64,000 nt of DNA from Tumebacillus algifaecis (GCF_002243515.1 NZ_CP022657.1:30001-94000); one strand, 5' to 3'. Shown: positions 21,196-29,983, numbered from the stretch's first letter. The notes: generated by a model not told the origin, from the sequence alone. Made by a program: numbers and translations.

Positions 21196-22335
21196 GTGAT
21201 TTATCTGGACAATGCGGCCAGTTCGTGGCCAAAACCGCCGGAGGTGGCTCTGAAGATGGAGGAGTGCTTGCGCGACTATGGAGCTAATCCTGGGCGGGGC
21301 AGTCATTCGATGGCGATGAAAGCTTCACGGGTCGTGTTTGAGGCACGGCGCAAGGTGGCCGGATTGTTTGGCGTGCGGAACCCGGATCATGTGATTTTTA
21401 CTCAAAATGCGACCGAAGCTTTGAACATGGGCATCTTGGGGCTGCTGAAGTCGGGCGATCATGCGATTACGACGATGTTAGAACACAACTCGGTGCGCAG
21501 ACCACTGGAGTATGTACGACGGGAGCGCGGAGTTGAACTGACTTATGTACAGGCTGACTCGTTTGGGCGCTTGCATGCAGAGTCGATTCGAGACGCCATC
21601 CGCGAGAATACGAAACTGATTGTCGTCACTCACGGATCGAACTTGACGGGGACATTGCTGCCGATTCAGGAAATTGGTGCCATCGCCAAGGAGTTTGGCA
21701 TTGTGCTGATGGTCGATGTCTGTCAGACCGCTGGCGTCTACCCAATCGATGTGGAAGAAATGAACATTGGGATGCTCGCGTTTACGGGGCATAAGAGCCT
21801 CTATGGGCCGCAGGGAACGGGGGGGCTATATCTGCACCCAGAAGTGGATTTGGAGCCGCTGATGCACGGTGGGACGGGCGGATATTCGGAGCTGACGGAG
21901 ATGCCGATGACCCGACCGGATCGGTATGAGGCTGGAACGAGAAATACGGTTGGGATCGCCGGACTGTTGGCCGGAATCACGTTTGTTGAATCGGTAGGGA
22001 TCGAGAAGATTCGCGAACATGAGGAAGTGCTTGCAAACCTGTTGCATCAAGGACTATCGGAGATCAAAGGCGTGACGGTGTATGGACCACCTTTGGGGGA
22101 GCAGCGGGTACCGATTGTTTCGTTTTCGGTGGATGGATTTGATTCGCATGAGGTTGGCTTTATTTTAGATCGTACCTATGGGATTTGCGTGCGTTCGGGG
22201 TTGCATTGTGCACCAGTAGCACATGAGACGATCGGAACGCTCGAACAAGGAGCAGTTCGAACTTCTTTAGGCTATTTCAATACAGAGGAAGATGTGAAGG
22301 CGCTGTTGCAGGCAATTTCGGACCTTACAAGCTGA
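21196..22335 (+). CDS. Cysteine desulfurase-like aminotransferase class V
   Basis: 379-residue PLP enzyme of the NifS/Csd group. It begins VIYLDNAASSWPKPPEV. The PLP lysine is in FTGHKSLYGPQG, the helix capping the cofactor in THGSNLTGTLLP, and the sulfur-accepting cysteine probably in SGLHCAP. Such proteins mobilise sulfur from cysteine for Fe-S clusters or thiolation. I use the GTG at 21196, because GAGGAGG (21180-21186) lies 9 bases before it and directly abuts the alternative TTG at 21187. The physiological acceptor is unknown. Confidence 0.88.
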   Translation: MIYLDNAASSWPKPPEVALKMEECLRDYGANPGRGSHSMAMKASRVVFEARRKVAGLFGVRNPDHVIFTQNATEALNMGILGLLKSGDHAITTMLEHNSVRRPLEYVRRERGVELTYVQADSFGRLHAESIRDAIRENTKLIVVTHGSNLTGTLLPIQEIGAIAKEFGIVLMVDVCQTAGVYPIDVEEMNIGMLAFTGHKSLYGPQGTGGLYLHPEVDLEPLMHGGTGGYSELTEMPMTRPDRYEAGTRNTVGIAGLLAGITFVESVGIEKIREHEEVLANLLHQGLSEIKGVTVYGPPLGEQRVPIVSFSVDGFDSHEVGFILDRTYGICVRSGLHCAPVAHETIGTLEQGAVRTSLGYFNTEEDVKALLQAISDLTS

Positions 22336-22362
22336 GTCAGTCATCGAGAGGGAGTAGCAAGG

Positions 22363-23073
22363 ATGGTTTTATTAGGAACAATTGTGAATGCAGTTTCCAT
22401 TTTGATCGGCGTGATGATCGGTTCGTTTTTGAGCCGGATTCCAGATCGGATGAAAGTGACGATTATGCAGGGATTGGGCCTCGCAGTATTTGTGATCGGG
22501 CTGTCGATGGTGTTAGATGTCGCCAAATCAGATGGCTTTGACTATTTCATTGTGATCGGTTCGCTAGTCTTTGGCGGGATTATTGGGGAATTGCTCAATA
22601 TTGAAGGACAACTCAACCAGTTTGGGAAGTGGATTGAGCGAAAGATGAGCCGCTTCGGAAAAGGAAAGATCGCGGAGGGGTTTGTGTTTTCGACGTTGGT
22701 TTATTGTATAGGCGCGATGGCGATCGTCGGCTCACTGGAAAGCGGATTGGAAGGAACACATAAAATTTTATATACGAAAGCGATGTTAGACGGCTTTGCA
22801 TCCATTTTCTTTACGTCAGCGATGGGCATAGGTGTAGGGCTGTCTGCGATTCCGGTGGTTTTGTATCAAGGTGCGATCGCATTGAGCGCAGGGTTGCTGG
22901 CTGGCGTCTTGACCGACCCGGTGATTTCGGTGATGTCTGCAACCGGTGGGGTTTTGATCATGGGGATATCGCTTAATGTGATGGAGATAAAGAAAATCAA
23001 TGTAGGCAATCTGTTGCCGGCGGTTTTTGTGGCGGCGATTGTGAAGTTGGTTTTGATTGGATATGGATTGTAA
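22363..23073 (+). CDS. DUF554 membrane protein (YdfK/YqgA-like)
   Basis: 236-residue protein with about six to seven hydrophobic segments, starting MVLLGTIVNAVSILIGVMIG, typical of DUF554. Conserved segments include GSLVFGGIIGELLNIE and GFVFSTLVYCIGAMAIVGS. Its transport or other activity is not established. It lies 27 bp after the desulfurase gene in the same direction and is followed by a terminator. Confidence 0.85.
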   Translation: MVLLGTIVNAVSILIGVMIGSFLSRIPDRMKVTIMQGLGLAVFVIGLSMVLDVAKSDGFDYFIVIGSLVFGGIIGELLNIEGQLNQFGKWIERKMSRFGKGKIAEGFVFSTLVYCIGAMAIVGSLESGLEGTHKILYTKAMLDGFASIFFTSAMGIGVGLSAIPVVLYQGAIALSAGLLAGVLTDPVISVMSATGGVLIMGISLNVMEIKKINVGNLLPAVFVAAIVKLVLIGYGL

Positions 23074-23076
23074 GGG

Positions 23077-23107
23077 AAAGGGCGTCTGTATCTAGCAGAT
23101 GCCCTTT
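23077..23107 (+). terminator. Terminator after the DUF554 gene
   Basis: A 12-bp stem with one G-U pair (AAAGGGCGTCTG / CAGATGCCCTTT) and a 7-base loop starts three bases after the stop codon; the T run is short. Confidence 0.7.
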
Positions 23108-23269
23108 ATTCATGGGGGTTATTGGCGGCCATATCTTGACTGGGTTGGGGTATTTTAAAAGTACAGTCAGGGGGTCGTCATCGGGGAAAGGGCTATGCTA
23201 AAATAGCAGATACGCCCATTTATTGCTCGTGTTGCGGATGAGAGGTAGAAGAGGAGGTACGATGGGTAT

Positions 23270-23770
23270 ATGACACCGAATGAGTGGATTTTAGCGAATT
23301 TGGACGCGGTGGTTGCGTTGATCTTCGGCGTGTTGTTCTTGCTGTTGATTGTGTTTCTGATTCAGTCCATTCGGTTGCGTAAGGTGCAGAAGCGGTATCG
23401 GATGTTGATGAAAGGGATGCAGCAAGGCAATTTGGAGGAAGTGTTGTTTACATATTCGCAAGACGTGACCGCAATGCGTGAATCGGTTCGCCAAGTGGTC
23501 GCAGAGCAGGAGAAACAGGCACAGGAACTGCAAATTTCGTGCGGCCCAATTGGCGTGGTACGCTATAATGCGTTTGTGGGGATGGGGAGTGACCTCAGTT
23601 ACAGCATCGCAGTTTTGAATCGTGATGGAGACGGCGCAGTGTTTACGTCGATCTTTGGACGGGAAGAATCACGATCCTATGCGAAACCGGTGCAGGCTGG
23701 GGATTCGGCCTATCCGTTGAGCGATGAAGAGAAGCAAGCGATCTCATTGGCGCTTGAGAAGATGAAGTAG
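23270..23770 (+). CDS. DUF4446 family membrane-anchored protein
   Basis: 166 residues: one transmembrane segment (roughly residues 13-33, VALIFGVLFLLLIVFLIQS), a charged helical linker, then a conserved globular part with GPIGVVRYNAFVGMGSDLSY and FTSIFGREESRSYAKPV, the hallmark of DUF4446. In Firmicutes this family usually sits next to parB. Its role is unknown. GAGGAGG lies 12 bases before the ATG, a long but tolerable spacing. Confidence 0.85.
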   Translation: MTPNEWILANLDAVVALIFGVLFLLLIVFLIQSIRLRKVQKRYRMLMKGMQQGNLEEVLFTYSQDVTAMRESVRQVVAEQEKQAQELQISCGPIGVVRYNAFVGMGSDLSYSIAVLNRDGDGAVFTSIFGREESRSYAKPVQAGDSAYPLSDEEKQAISLALEKMK

Positions 23771-23774
23771 AAAG

Positions 23775-23803
23775 ACTCCGCTGCAAGGCGGGGTTTTTTT
23801 TTT
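23775..23803 (+). terminator. Terminator after the DUF4446 gene
   Basis: Stem CTCCGC/GCGGGG with a short loop is followed by ten consecutive T. Confidence 0.88.
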
Positions 23804-23828
23804 GGTAGATGGGGAGCTAAGACTGAAA

Positions 23829-24270
23829 GCCAAGTCGAAGAGCCAAGTCGAAGAGCCAAGTCGAAGAGCCAAGTCGAAGAGCCAAGTCGAAGAGCCAAGT
23901 CGAAGAGCCAAGTCGAAGAGCCAAGTCGAAGAGCCAAGTCAAAGAGCCAACTCGAAAAGCCAAGTCGAAAAGCCAAGTCGAAAAGCCAAGTCGAAAAGCC
24001 AAGTCGAAAAGCCAAGTCGAAAAGCCAAGTCGAAAAGCCAAGTCGAAAAGCCAAGTCGAAAAGCCAAGTCGAAAAGCCAAGTCGAAAAGCCAAGTCGAAA
24101 AGCCAAGTCGAAAAGCCAAGTCGAAAAGCCAAGTCGAAGAGCCAAGTCGAAAAGCCAAGTCGAAAAGCCAAGTCGAAAAGCCAAGTCGAAAAGCCAAGTC
24201 GAAAAGCCAAGTCGAAAAGCCAAGTCGAAAAGCCAAGTCGAAAAGCCAAGTCGAAAAGCCAAGTCGAAAA
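23829..24270. repeat. 13-bp minisatellite, 34 uninterrupted copies
   Basis: The unit is GCCAAGTCGAARA repeated 34 times with no spacer (442 bp). The first nine copies mostly end GAAGA and the rest end GAAAA, with a single GAAGA copy inside the second block and two point variants (units at 23933 and 23946). Because 13 is not a multiple of 3, the three forward frames read the same 13-residue cycle and all stay open, so the long frames here are artefacts. It fills the gap between the DUF4446 terminator and the next gene. Confidence 0.97.
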
Positions 24271-24363
24271 GCCCTTCATAGGCGGCTAGGTATGGATTTT
24301 AGAAGAGGTGTAGTATAATAGTGCAAGAGTATGCACTGAAGCGGAAGGGATGGTGGTGTCGGG

Positions 24364-24612
24364 ATGTGGAAGTTTATTGACTTGTTGATGGTCTTGTCCG
24401 CACTTGGGGCATTTACGTTTGTAATTTTGGTGCTAAAGAATAAGACGAACTTGAAATTTGTGAAGCTACGCGAATTATTCACAGGTCTGTTCTTCATTTT
24501 TTGGGGTTTGGGAGATATTTTGAATCGAGATTCGGGCGCGTTTGGGATGGCGTTTGTTGGCTTGGGCGTGATTTGGCTGTTTTTATTTTTGCGCACAAGG
24601 TATTTAAAATAG
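24364..24612 (+). CDS. Small membrane protein, unknown function
   Basis: 82 residues with three likely membrane spans: LLMVLSALGAFTFVILVL, LFTGLFFIFWGLGDIL and FGMAFVGLGVIWLFLFL. GAAGGGATGG precedes the ATG and a TATAAT-like -10 lies near 24312-24317. No family recognised. It sits between the 13-bp minisatellite and a perfect parS site. Confidence 0.6.
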   Translation: MWKFIDLLMVLSALGAFTFVILVLKNKTNLKFVKLRELFTGLFFIFWGLGDILNRDSGAFGMAFVGLGVIWLFLFLRTRYLK

Positions 24613-24618
24613 CAATCG

Positions 24619-24634
24619 TGTTTCACGTGAAACA
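24619..24634. promoter_or_regulatory. parS site 2, perfect consensus
   Basis: TGTTTCACGTGAAACA, an exact 16-bp parS palindrome, in an intergenic position about 13.8 kb from oriC. Confidence 0.97.
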
Positions 24635-24640
24635 TGTGAA

Positions 24641-24676
24641 AAACATCCTGGGCAGAGCACCCAGGATGTTTTTTGT
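24641..24676. terminator. Bidirectional terminator
   Basis: Perfect 12-bp stem AAACATCCTGGG / CCCAGGATGTTT (24641-24672) with an A run on one side and a T run on the other. It serves the convergent small membrane gene and UPF0180 gene. Confidence 0.9.
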
Positions 24677-24927
24677 TAGCGGGTAGAGTTTTGGATACGG
24701 TTGGCGATTTCTTCGGGACGCAAGCCGTTGGCGTTAATGACCGGAGCTTTCGTTGTTGCATCTGCGATCCCCATGATGTTTTGGTCAGCACCGGAGATGA
24801 CGATCGCGTCGAGACCTTGGCCATTTTGGTTTTGAGCATCGAGTTCGCAGCAATCGTAGCCCTGTTGGCTCAGATAGTCACGTACATTGCTGAGATTCGC
24901 TTCCACTGCAACACGTTTCATAGTCAT
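24676..24927 (-). CDS. UPF0180 family protein (YkuS-like)
   Basis: 83-residue cytosolic protein starting MTMKRVAVEANLSNVRDYL, with GLDAIVISGADQNIMG, as in Bacillus YkuS (81 residues). Function unknown. The ATG at 24927 has GGGGAGGT 6 bases upstream; a longer frame upstream lacks a ribosome binding site. Confidence 0.85.
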   Translation of the reverse strand: MTMKRVAVEANLSNVRDYLSQQGYDCCELDAQNQNGQGLDAIVISGADQNIMGIADATTKAPVINANGLRPEEIANRIQNSTR

Positions 24928-25008
24928 TTGATGACCTCCCCACGGATACTTGGCTAGGACAACCAAAGCTAGTATGCGGTGCGGAAGACTTCGTTATGCT
25001 GGAAGTTG

Positions 25009-25677
25009 TTAGCTTTTAAAGCCGAGCAGATTGTTGAGCCGATGAACGAACGGTTGCTTTTGTGGAGTCGCATCACTTTCGCTCGGGGATTCGGGCAGTG
25101 TGTACGATGCCACTTGGCTCAGCGATTCGCACAAGGCGTCCGCGATGCAGTCTGCCATTTTCATGACGACCGAAAGACGCGTGTTTTGCAAGACGAAATA
25201 TTCCATAAACCCCCCAACATTGACGATGCCGGTGATGTGGATGTGGCCGACTTCGGGAAGGACTTTGTTGACGCCTGCTCCCGGTTTTAGCGGTCCGTCG
25301 CCCAAGGTCACCAAGCCGACCGAAGCCAGTTGGCCAAGGCAGGCATCGACGGCAATCACGTAAGGGTTGCGGTAGCTGTTTTCGATCTCGTGAAGCGTGT
25401 CTTTCAGATTGACAGCATGGACAGGGGTATCCAAGGTACCGTAGACAACCGCACGGCTATCTTGGAGGCGCCCGCTCAGTTTGGAGCCGACGAGAGGACC
25501 GAGCGCATCTCCAGTGGAGCGGTCGGTGCCAATACAGACGATCACCACTTGCCGTTCACGGCCTTGCTGATGGATGGTGTGAAGAAGGCGTGAGGTAAGA
25601 AACTTGGCAGCTTCGACATTTGTATGGTCAACCTTGTAGGGTAGATCAGCATTCCGAGAGACATTTTGTTTAAACAT
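25009..25677 (-). CDS. yyaC: Spore protease YyaC (DUF1256)
   Basis: 222 residues. The core CIGTDRSTGDALGPLVG, YGTLDTPVHAVNL and AVDACLGQLASVG, followed by GPLKPGAGVNKVLPEVG, identifies YyaC, a sporulation protein of the Gpr/HybD-like peptidase fold. Compared with the usual YyaC length (about 200) it has a C-terminal Pro/Ser-rich extension. GGAGGAG lies 6 bases before the ATG. It is on the lagging strand relative to its neighbours and is the clearest evidence here for an endospore former. Confidence 0.92.
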   Translation of the reverse strand: MFKQNVSRNADLPYKVDHTNVEAAKFLTSRLLHTIHQQGRERQVVIVCIGTDRSTGDALGPLVGSKLSGRLQDSRAVVYGTLDTPVHAVNLKDTLHEIENSYRNPYVIAVDACLGQLASVGLVTLGDGPLKPGAGVNKVLPEVGHIHITGIVNVGGFMEYFVLQNTRLSVVMKMADCIADALCESLSQVASYTLPESPSESDATPQKQPFVHRLNNLLGFKS

Positions 25678-25806
25678 GTGGCTCTCCTCCGCAGTTCATA
25701 GGTTTTACCAGTATATGCGCTTGGAAAAGATTTCATACCTCATTCGTTCTGGACATACCTTAAAAAGAGGCCAAGTGTCCGATAGGGGACGGAGGAGGAG
25801 GCGTGT

Positions 25807-26385
25807 ATGGTCGATTTGCTATTGGTCGTCGTGGTGACGTGGAGCTTATATTTTGGTTGGAAGCGTGGTTTTTTGCGAACTTGTATTGACGCGTTGGCCT
25901 TGGTTGTGCCCATATTTATCTTGACGCTGTCGATTCCGTTTTTGAAAAAAGTGCTCGTTGATGAAGGGTGGAGCTTTGGGCTGGCCAAGTGGATGGCGGG
26001 GCACCTGGTCAAAACGTCGCCGTATTCGAATGGCTTTATGGAACTGGAGAGCGCACAGGCGGTGGTGCAAGGCTTGGGCTCACAAGCTCCGGCGGTGGTG
26101 GAACGGTTTTATGATCTGTTGTTGCTGGGCTTGATGGGTGGGGCTGTTTTTGTCGGGTTGCAAATGATCTTGCGCGTGTATGAGACACTATGGAGAGACG
26201 CGCACGGTATGTGGCGCTCACAGGCGCTAGGCGGCTTGATGGGGCTAGGAATCGGGCTTACCATCTCTACCTATCTCGTCAGCGTGATGGGGCTGATCTG
26301 CTGGCTTCAGGGGATGCAGTGGCTGGATGAGGGGCTGATGCAGTCGCTGTTCGTTCAGGTGCTGTATCGATTTATTTTTTGGTAA
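25807..26385 (+). CDS. CvpA-like membrane protein
   Basis: 192 residues with four hydrophobic spans: residues 1-20, 30-48, about 103-122 and 140-165. The start (VDLLLVVVVTWSLYFGWKRGFLRTC) is typical of the CvpA/colicin V production family. GAGGAGG precedes the ATG. It is followed at 14 bp by the DUF3343 gene. Function not established; CvpA proteins affect envelope homeostasis in other bacteria. Confidence 0.6.
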   Translation: MVDLLLVVVVTWSLYFGWKRGFLRTCIDALALVVPIFILTLSIPFLKKVLVDEGWSFGLAKWMAGHLVKTSPYSNGFMELESAQAVVQGLGSQAPAVVERFYDLLLLGLMGGAVFVGLQMILRVYETLWRDAHGMWRSQALGGLMGLGIGLTISTYLVSVMGLICWLQGMQWLDEGLMQSLFVQVLYRFIFW

Positions 26386-26399
26386 GGATGGTGGCTGTG

Positions 26400-26660
26400 A
26401 TGGCAGTAGAATATTGGTTGGTGGCGTTCGACTCGACGCACCATGCATTGCGGGCAGAAGCGGAGTTGGAAGGGGCAGGTCTGGATATCGACATTCGGCC
26501 CACGCCGAAGACGGTGACAGCCGGATGTGCGCTGTCGATCGATTTCTTTCCACAGGATTTGGAGCGTGTACAGCAGATCCTAGAGGAGAAAGAAGTGGTG
26601 ATTCGCGGGTATTTTAAGCCGGAGGGAGCGGCTTATATTCGGTTAGAACTGCAGGTGTGA
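26400..26660 (+). CDS. DUF3343 family protein
   Basis: 86 residues: EYWLVAFDSTHHALRAEAEL, then RPTPKTVTAGCALSIDFFPQD, a pattern of DUF3343 (proposed Se/S carrier-like proteins, with a conserved cysteine in AGCALS). I use the ATG at 26400 with GGATGGTGG upstream. It commonly neighbours yyaC and cysteine desulfurase genes in Firmicutes, which fits a sulfur-handling role, but that is inference. Confidence 0.8.
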   Translation: MAVEYWLVAFDSTHHALRAEAELEGAGLDIDIRPTPKTVTAGCALSIDFFPQDLERVQQILEEKEVVIRGYFKPEGAAYIRLELQV

Positions 26661-26670
26661 CTCTAGTCAA

Positions 26671-26699
26671 TTGCCCGGTTGGAGCGGGTCTTTTATAAT
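26671..26699 (+). promoter_or_regulatory. Promoter of the mscS gene
   Basis: TTGCCC (26671-26676), 17-bp spacer, TATAAT (26694-26699). The promoter covers an apparent upstream TTG start in the mscS frame, showing that the longer reading is wrong. Confidence 0.8.
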
Positions 26700-26748
26700 A
26701 GACGGTAGTTTTCTTCTTCCTTACTTAGAGGGGGCGAATATTAAGACG

Positions 26749-27636
26749 ATGCAAAGCGCACTTGCCAATTTGGGTGCTTCGCTGACTTCGACCGATTTTT
26801 GGTTGGGACTCGGCTGGATGTTGTTTAAGATCGTGATGATCTTGGTAGTCGGAAAAATTGTGATGAAACTCTGGCGTTTGATGGTGGTGCGCGTGATCTC
26901 CCATCGCACGATGCGGATGGATGAACGGCGTGGGAAGACGATCGTCTCGCTGTTGTTAAATGTGATGCGCTATGTGGTGTATTTCCTCGTTCTTTTGACG
27001 ATTCTGTCGAACATCGGGCTTGATGTGTCCACACTGCTCGCCGGAGCTGGTGTTGCAGGGCTGGCGATCGGTTTTGGAGCGCAGAGTTTGGTCAAAGACG
27101 TAATCACCGGATTTTTTATCATTTTTGAAGATCAGTTCGGCGTTGGTGACAATGTGATGATCAACACCAACTTGCAGATTCGTGGGAATGTGGCAGAAGT
27201 TGGGTTGCGGATCACAAAAGTGCGAGCCTACACGGGGGAGATTCATATCATCCCCAACTCGCAGATTCGACAGGTGACCAATTTTTCAAAGTCGAACTCA
27301 CTGGCAGTGGTCGATGTTTCGGTCGCCTTTGAAGAGGATTTGCAGCACGTATATGAGGTGTTGAAGCAAGTTGGCCTTGAAGTGCAGGCAGAAAATGAAA
27401 ATGTGCTCGGCGAGCCGCAGGTACTAGGTGTGCAGATGATCGGGCCGTCCGTAGTGGTTGTGAGGATGACGATGGAATGCAAACCGATGGAGCACTTCGG
27501 GGTCGGGCGCTTTCTTCGCTATAAAATTAAAGAAGCGTTCGAACGTGAAGGCATCGAAATTCCGTATCCGAAGCAGGTGGCCCTGTTTCCGGGACAACCC
27601 AGCGCGGAAGAGAAGCAAGCAGCGGCGGGAAGCTGA
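26749..27636 (+). CDS. mscS: Small-conductance mechanosensitive channel MscS family
   Basis: 295 residues: three N-terminal membrane spans, the pore-lining helix with LLAGAGVAGLAIGFGAQSLVKDVI, then the beta domain FEDQFGVGDNV and a cytoplasmic alpha-beta domain. It releases solutes on hypo-osmotic shock. The start is set at the ATG at 26749, since a good promoter lies within the preceding frame; AGAGGGGG is 15 bases upstream, so an ATT closer to it cannot be excluded. It is followed by the DUF951 and yyaE-like genes. Confidence 0.9.
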   Translation: MQSALANLGASLTSTDFWLGLGWMLFKIVMILVVGKIVMKLWRLMVVRVISHRTMRMDERRGKTIVSLLLNVMRYVVYFLVLLTILSNIGLDVSTLLAGAGVAGLAIGFGAQSLVKDVITGFFIIFEDQFGVGDNVMINTNLQIRGNVAEVGLRITKVRAYTGEIHIIPNSQIRQVTNFSKSNSLAVVDVSVAFEEDLQHVYEVLKQVGLEVQAENENVLGEPQVLGVQMIGPSVVVVRMTMECKPMEHFGVGRFLRYKIKEAFEREGIEIPYPKQVALFPGQPSAEEKQAAAGS

Positions 27637-27657
27637 TACGTTGAGGAGAGAGAAGCG

Positions 27658-27861
27658 ATGGAGGCCAAACAGTTTGATCTCGGGGATGTAGTTCAAATGA
27701 AAAAAGGACACCCCTGTGGCGCTAATGAATGGGAAGTGATCCGCTTAGGCATGGATATTCGCATGAAATGCGTGAACTGCGGTCGTTCGGTGATGATTCC
27801 CCGCCGTGATTTTGAGCGCAATCTGCGCAAAGTTCTGCGGCGTAAGGAAGGGGATGCGTAA
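27658..27861 (+). CDS. DUF951 family protein
   Basis: 67 residues: FDLGDVVQMKKGHPCGANEW, then MKCVNCGRSVMIPRRDFERN. Three conserved cysteines suggest a small zinc-binding protein. The family is almost always placed just before ychF or yyaE-like genes in Bacilli. Function unknown. It ends 2 bp before the next ATG. Confidence 0.88.
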   Translation: MEAKQFDLGDVVQMKKGHPCGANEWEVIRLGMDIRMKCVNCGRSVMIPRRDFERNLRKVLRRKEGDA

Positions 27862-27863
27862 CG

Positions 27864-29876
27864 ATGGCGGTGGAGACAATTCGCACAGCCTGCCCGCTCG
27901 ACTGCTGGGACTGCTGTGGGATGATCGCACATGTCGAGGACGGAAAGCTGATCAAAGTGGAAGGCGATCCAGATCATCCGATCACGCAGGGGTCTTTGTG
28001 CATCAAGGGTCGAAAACTGGTCGATCGGCTGTACCACGAGGAGCGCGTGCTCACTCCTTTGAAAAAGGTGGACGGGGAGTGGGTTCCCGTGACCTGGGAG
28101 CAAGCGCTTCGAGAGATCGCAGAGCAGATGCGTCAGGCCAAGACAGAATATGGACCGACCGCAGTGATGCATCATTATGATTACGGCTCTTCTGGGTTGC
28201 TGAAAAATTTGGAGGGGCGCTTTTTTAACCTGTTTGGCGGATTTACCGACACGATCGGATCGATCTGCTGGGGAGCTGGGTTGGAAGCGCAGAAATACGA
28301 TTTTGGTTTCGGAAAAAGCCATGATCCAGAGGATTTGGCGGAACATACCGATGTGATCGTGGTCTGGGGCCGTAATGTGTCGGTGACTAACATGCACATG
28401 ATGCCGTTTTTGAAGCAGGCGATGAGTCGCGGTGCGGAACTAGTGATCATCGACCCGCTGATGACCGATCTCAGCGCCAAAGCGGTGAAGCAGTTGCAGC
28501 CGCGTCCTGGAACGGATGGGGCGCTGGCGGTGGGGATGGCTCGCCATCTGCTCGACCTGGGGTTGATCGATCGCCGATTTGTGGAAGAGCATGCGGTGGG
28601 TTTTGCTGAGTTTGTCGAATATGTGCAGACCTGGACGGTGGAGCAGGCTGCCGATGTGACTGAGGTACCAGCGGACGATATTCGCTGGCTGGCAGAGCGT
28701 TTCGGCTCGGGCAAGGCGGTGACGACGCTGCTCGGTCTCGGGCTGCAGCGCTATGCAAACGGTGGCAACACCATCCGTTTGATCGACGCGTTGGCGGCGA
28801 TGAGCGGGCAGGTGGGCCGCTCTGGCGGCGGCGTGCATTATGCAAATCAGGTTCACCGTTTTGACTACCAGACGTTGATGAAACCTGACGCTCGCACCGA
28901 TTATCGAGCGTTTACAAAGATCACGCAGGCGGATGAGATTTTGGCTGTACAAGAGACGGAGCAACCTGTAAAAGTGCTGTTTGTCACGCGGGGCAACCCG
29001 GTGGCGCAGTTGCCGGAGACTGGCAAGACGCTGGCCGCCTATCACTCGATTCCGTGCAAGGTGGTGATCGACATGTTCCTCCATGACACGGGAATGATCG
29101 CCGATTACTTTTTGCCCTGTACGACTGTGTTTGAGGAAGAGGACATCATGTATTCATCGATGTGGCATTCCTACCTCGCCTATGTGAACCCTGTCGTAGA
29201 GCCGCAGGGAGAGACCCGCCCAGACTGGATGATCCTGCAAGGCTTGGCGGAGGAGTTGGGTTTTGGCGCTGCATTTGGCCGCGATGTGCACACCTGGATG
29301 GAAGAAGCGATGGTTCCGCTGCAAGCGGATGGCATCACGCGCGAACAGTTGCAGCAAAATGGGTTTATAAAAGCGCATGAGGAGCCGGTGGCGTGGGCCG
29401 ATTATCAGTTTGGCACGCCATCGGGGAAATACGAGTTTGCGTCCACGCTGGCTGCGGCAGACGGTGCTTCGTCGATTCCGGTGTATGAGGAGCCGGTGGA
29501 AAGCCCGCGTCGGAATCGGGAGTTGGCTCGGAAATATCCGTACCACCTGCTGACGATTCATCCGCGGCGCTCGCTGAACTCGCAACATTACCATGTGATG
29601 AAAATGCCGGAACGGCCGGTGGTGGAGATCTCCGCTTTTGTGGCGGGGGAGACCGGGCTTGCGGACGGGGATTTGGTGCGGGTGTACAATCAGCGCGGCG
29701 AAGTGCTGGGGAATGTGAAAATCGTCTCGGGACAGCACAAGCGCACGATCAAGATCGAAGAGGGTTGGTGGGGGAGTCGAGGAACAGCGCTGAACTTGCT
29801 GACCTCGAATCGCCGCAGCGACTTGGGGATCGGATCGGCACAGTATGATTGTCTGGTCAACTTAGCAAAAGCATAG
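27864..29876 (+). CDS. Molybdopterin-dependent oxidoreductase (YyaE-like)
   Basis: 670 residues. The N-terminal [4Fe-4S] site is formed by C10, C14, C17/C18 and C46 (ACPLDCWDCCG and GSLCIKGR). Next come the Mo-bisMGD domains with GSSGLLKNLEGRF and VVWGRNVSVTN, and a C-terminal molydopterin-binding domain near HPRRSLNSQHYH. This is the DMSO-reductase superfamily; length and context match Bacillus YyaE. There is no twin-arginine signal, so it should be cytoplasmic. The substrate is unknown. It lies 2 bp after the DUF951 gene and ends at a terminator. Confidence 0.88.
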   Translation: MAVETIRTACPLDCWDCCGMIAHVEDGKLIKVEGDPDHPITQGSLCIKGRKLVDRLYHEERVLTPLKKVDGEWVPVTWEQALREIAEQMRQAKTEYGPTAVMHHYDYGSSGLLKNLEGRFFNLFGGFTDTIGSICWGAGLEAQKYDFGFGKSHDPEDLAEHTDVIVVWGRNVSVTNMHMMPFLKQAMSRGAELVIIDPLMTDLSAKAVKQLQPRPGTDGALAVGMARHLLDLGLIDRRFVEEHAVGFAEFVEYVQTWTVEQAADVTEVPADDIRWLAERFGSGKAVTTLLGLGLQRYANGGNTIRLIDALAAMSGQVGRSGGGVHYANQVHRFDYQTLMKPDARTDYRAFTKITQADEILAVQETEQPVKVLFVTRGNPVAQLPETGKTLAAYHSIPCKVVIDMFLHDTGMIADYFLPCTTVFEEEDIMYSSMWHSYLAYVNPVVEPQGETRPDWMILQGLAEELGFGAAFGRDVHTWMEEAMVPLQADGITREQLQQNGFIKAHEEPVAWADYQFGTPSGKYEFASTLAAADGASSIPVYEEPVESPRRNRELARKYPYHLLTIHPRRSLNSQHYHVMKMPERPVVEISAFVAGETGLADGDLVRVYNQRGEVLGNVKIVSGQHKRTIKIEEGWWGSRGTALNLLTSNRRSDLGIGSAQYDCLVNLAKA

Positions 29877-29896
29877 TCAGGATGAATGGCATCTTC

Positions 29897-29930
29897 TCCC
29901 CTTCGGAAACGAAGGGGATTTTTAATTTTT
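29897..29930 (+). terminator. Terminator after the molybdoenzyme gene
   Basis: Perfect 9-bp stem TCCCCTTCG / CGAAGGGGA with a GAAA tetraloop (29897-29918), then TTTTTAATTTTT. Confidence 0.93.
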
Positions 29931-29932
29931 AG

Positions 29933-29983
29933 GAACAAATGTTCGATTTATAGTGGCATAAAGAACGTGTGTTCGTATATAAT
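29933..29983 (+). promoter_or_regulatory. Two LexA-type operators with a -10 element
   Basis: GAACAAATGTTC (29933-29944) and GAACGTGTGTTC (29963-29974) both fit the Gram-positive LexA core GAACNNNNGTTC, including the R-N-R-Y pattern of the middle bases. The second ends three bases before a TATAAT -10 (29978-29983). Occupancy would occlude RNA polymerase, so the downstream small gene should be SOS-inducible. Confidence 0.75.

Noticed and set aside
23829-24270. CRISPR array
   Set aside because: Repeats are contiguous with no spacers, too short (13 bp), and no cas genes are near. The same applies to 57792-57972.
23802-24281. Apparent proteins rich in KSKSQVEKPSRKA or, on the other strand, FRLGFSTWLFDLA repeats
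   Set aside because: They are translations of the 13-bp minisatellite, which is open in every frame; no ribosome binding site or conserved start.
26671-26748. N-terminal extension of MscS from a TTG
   Set aside because: The TTG is part of the -35 box of a consensus promoter for the gene.
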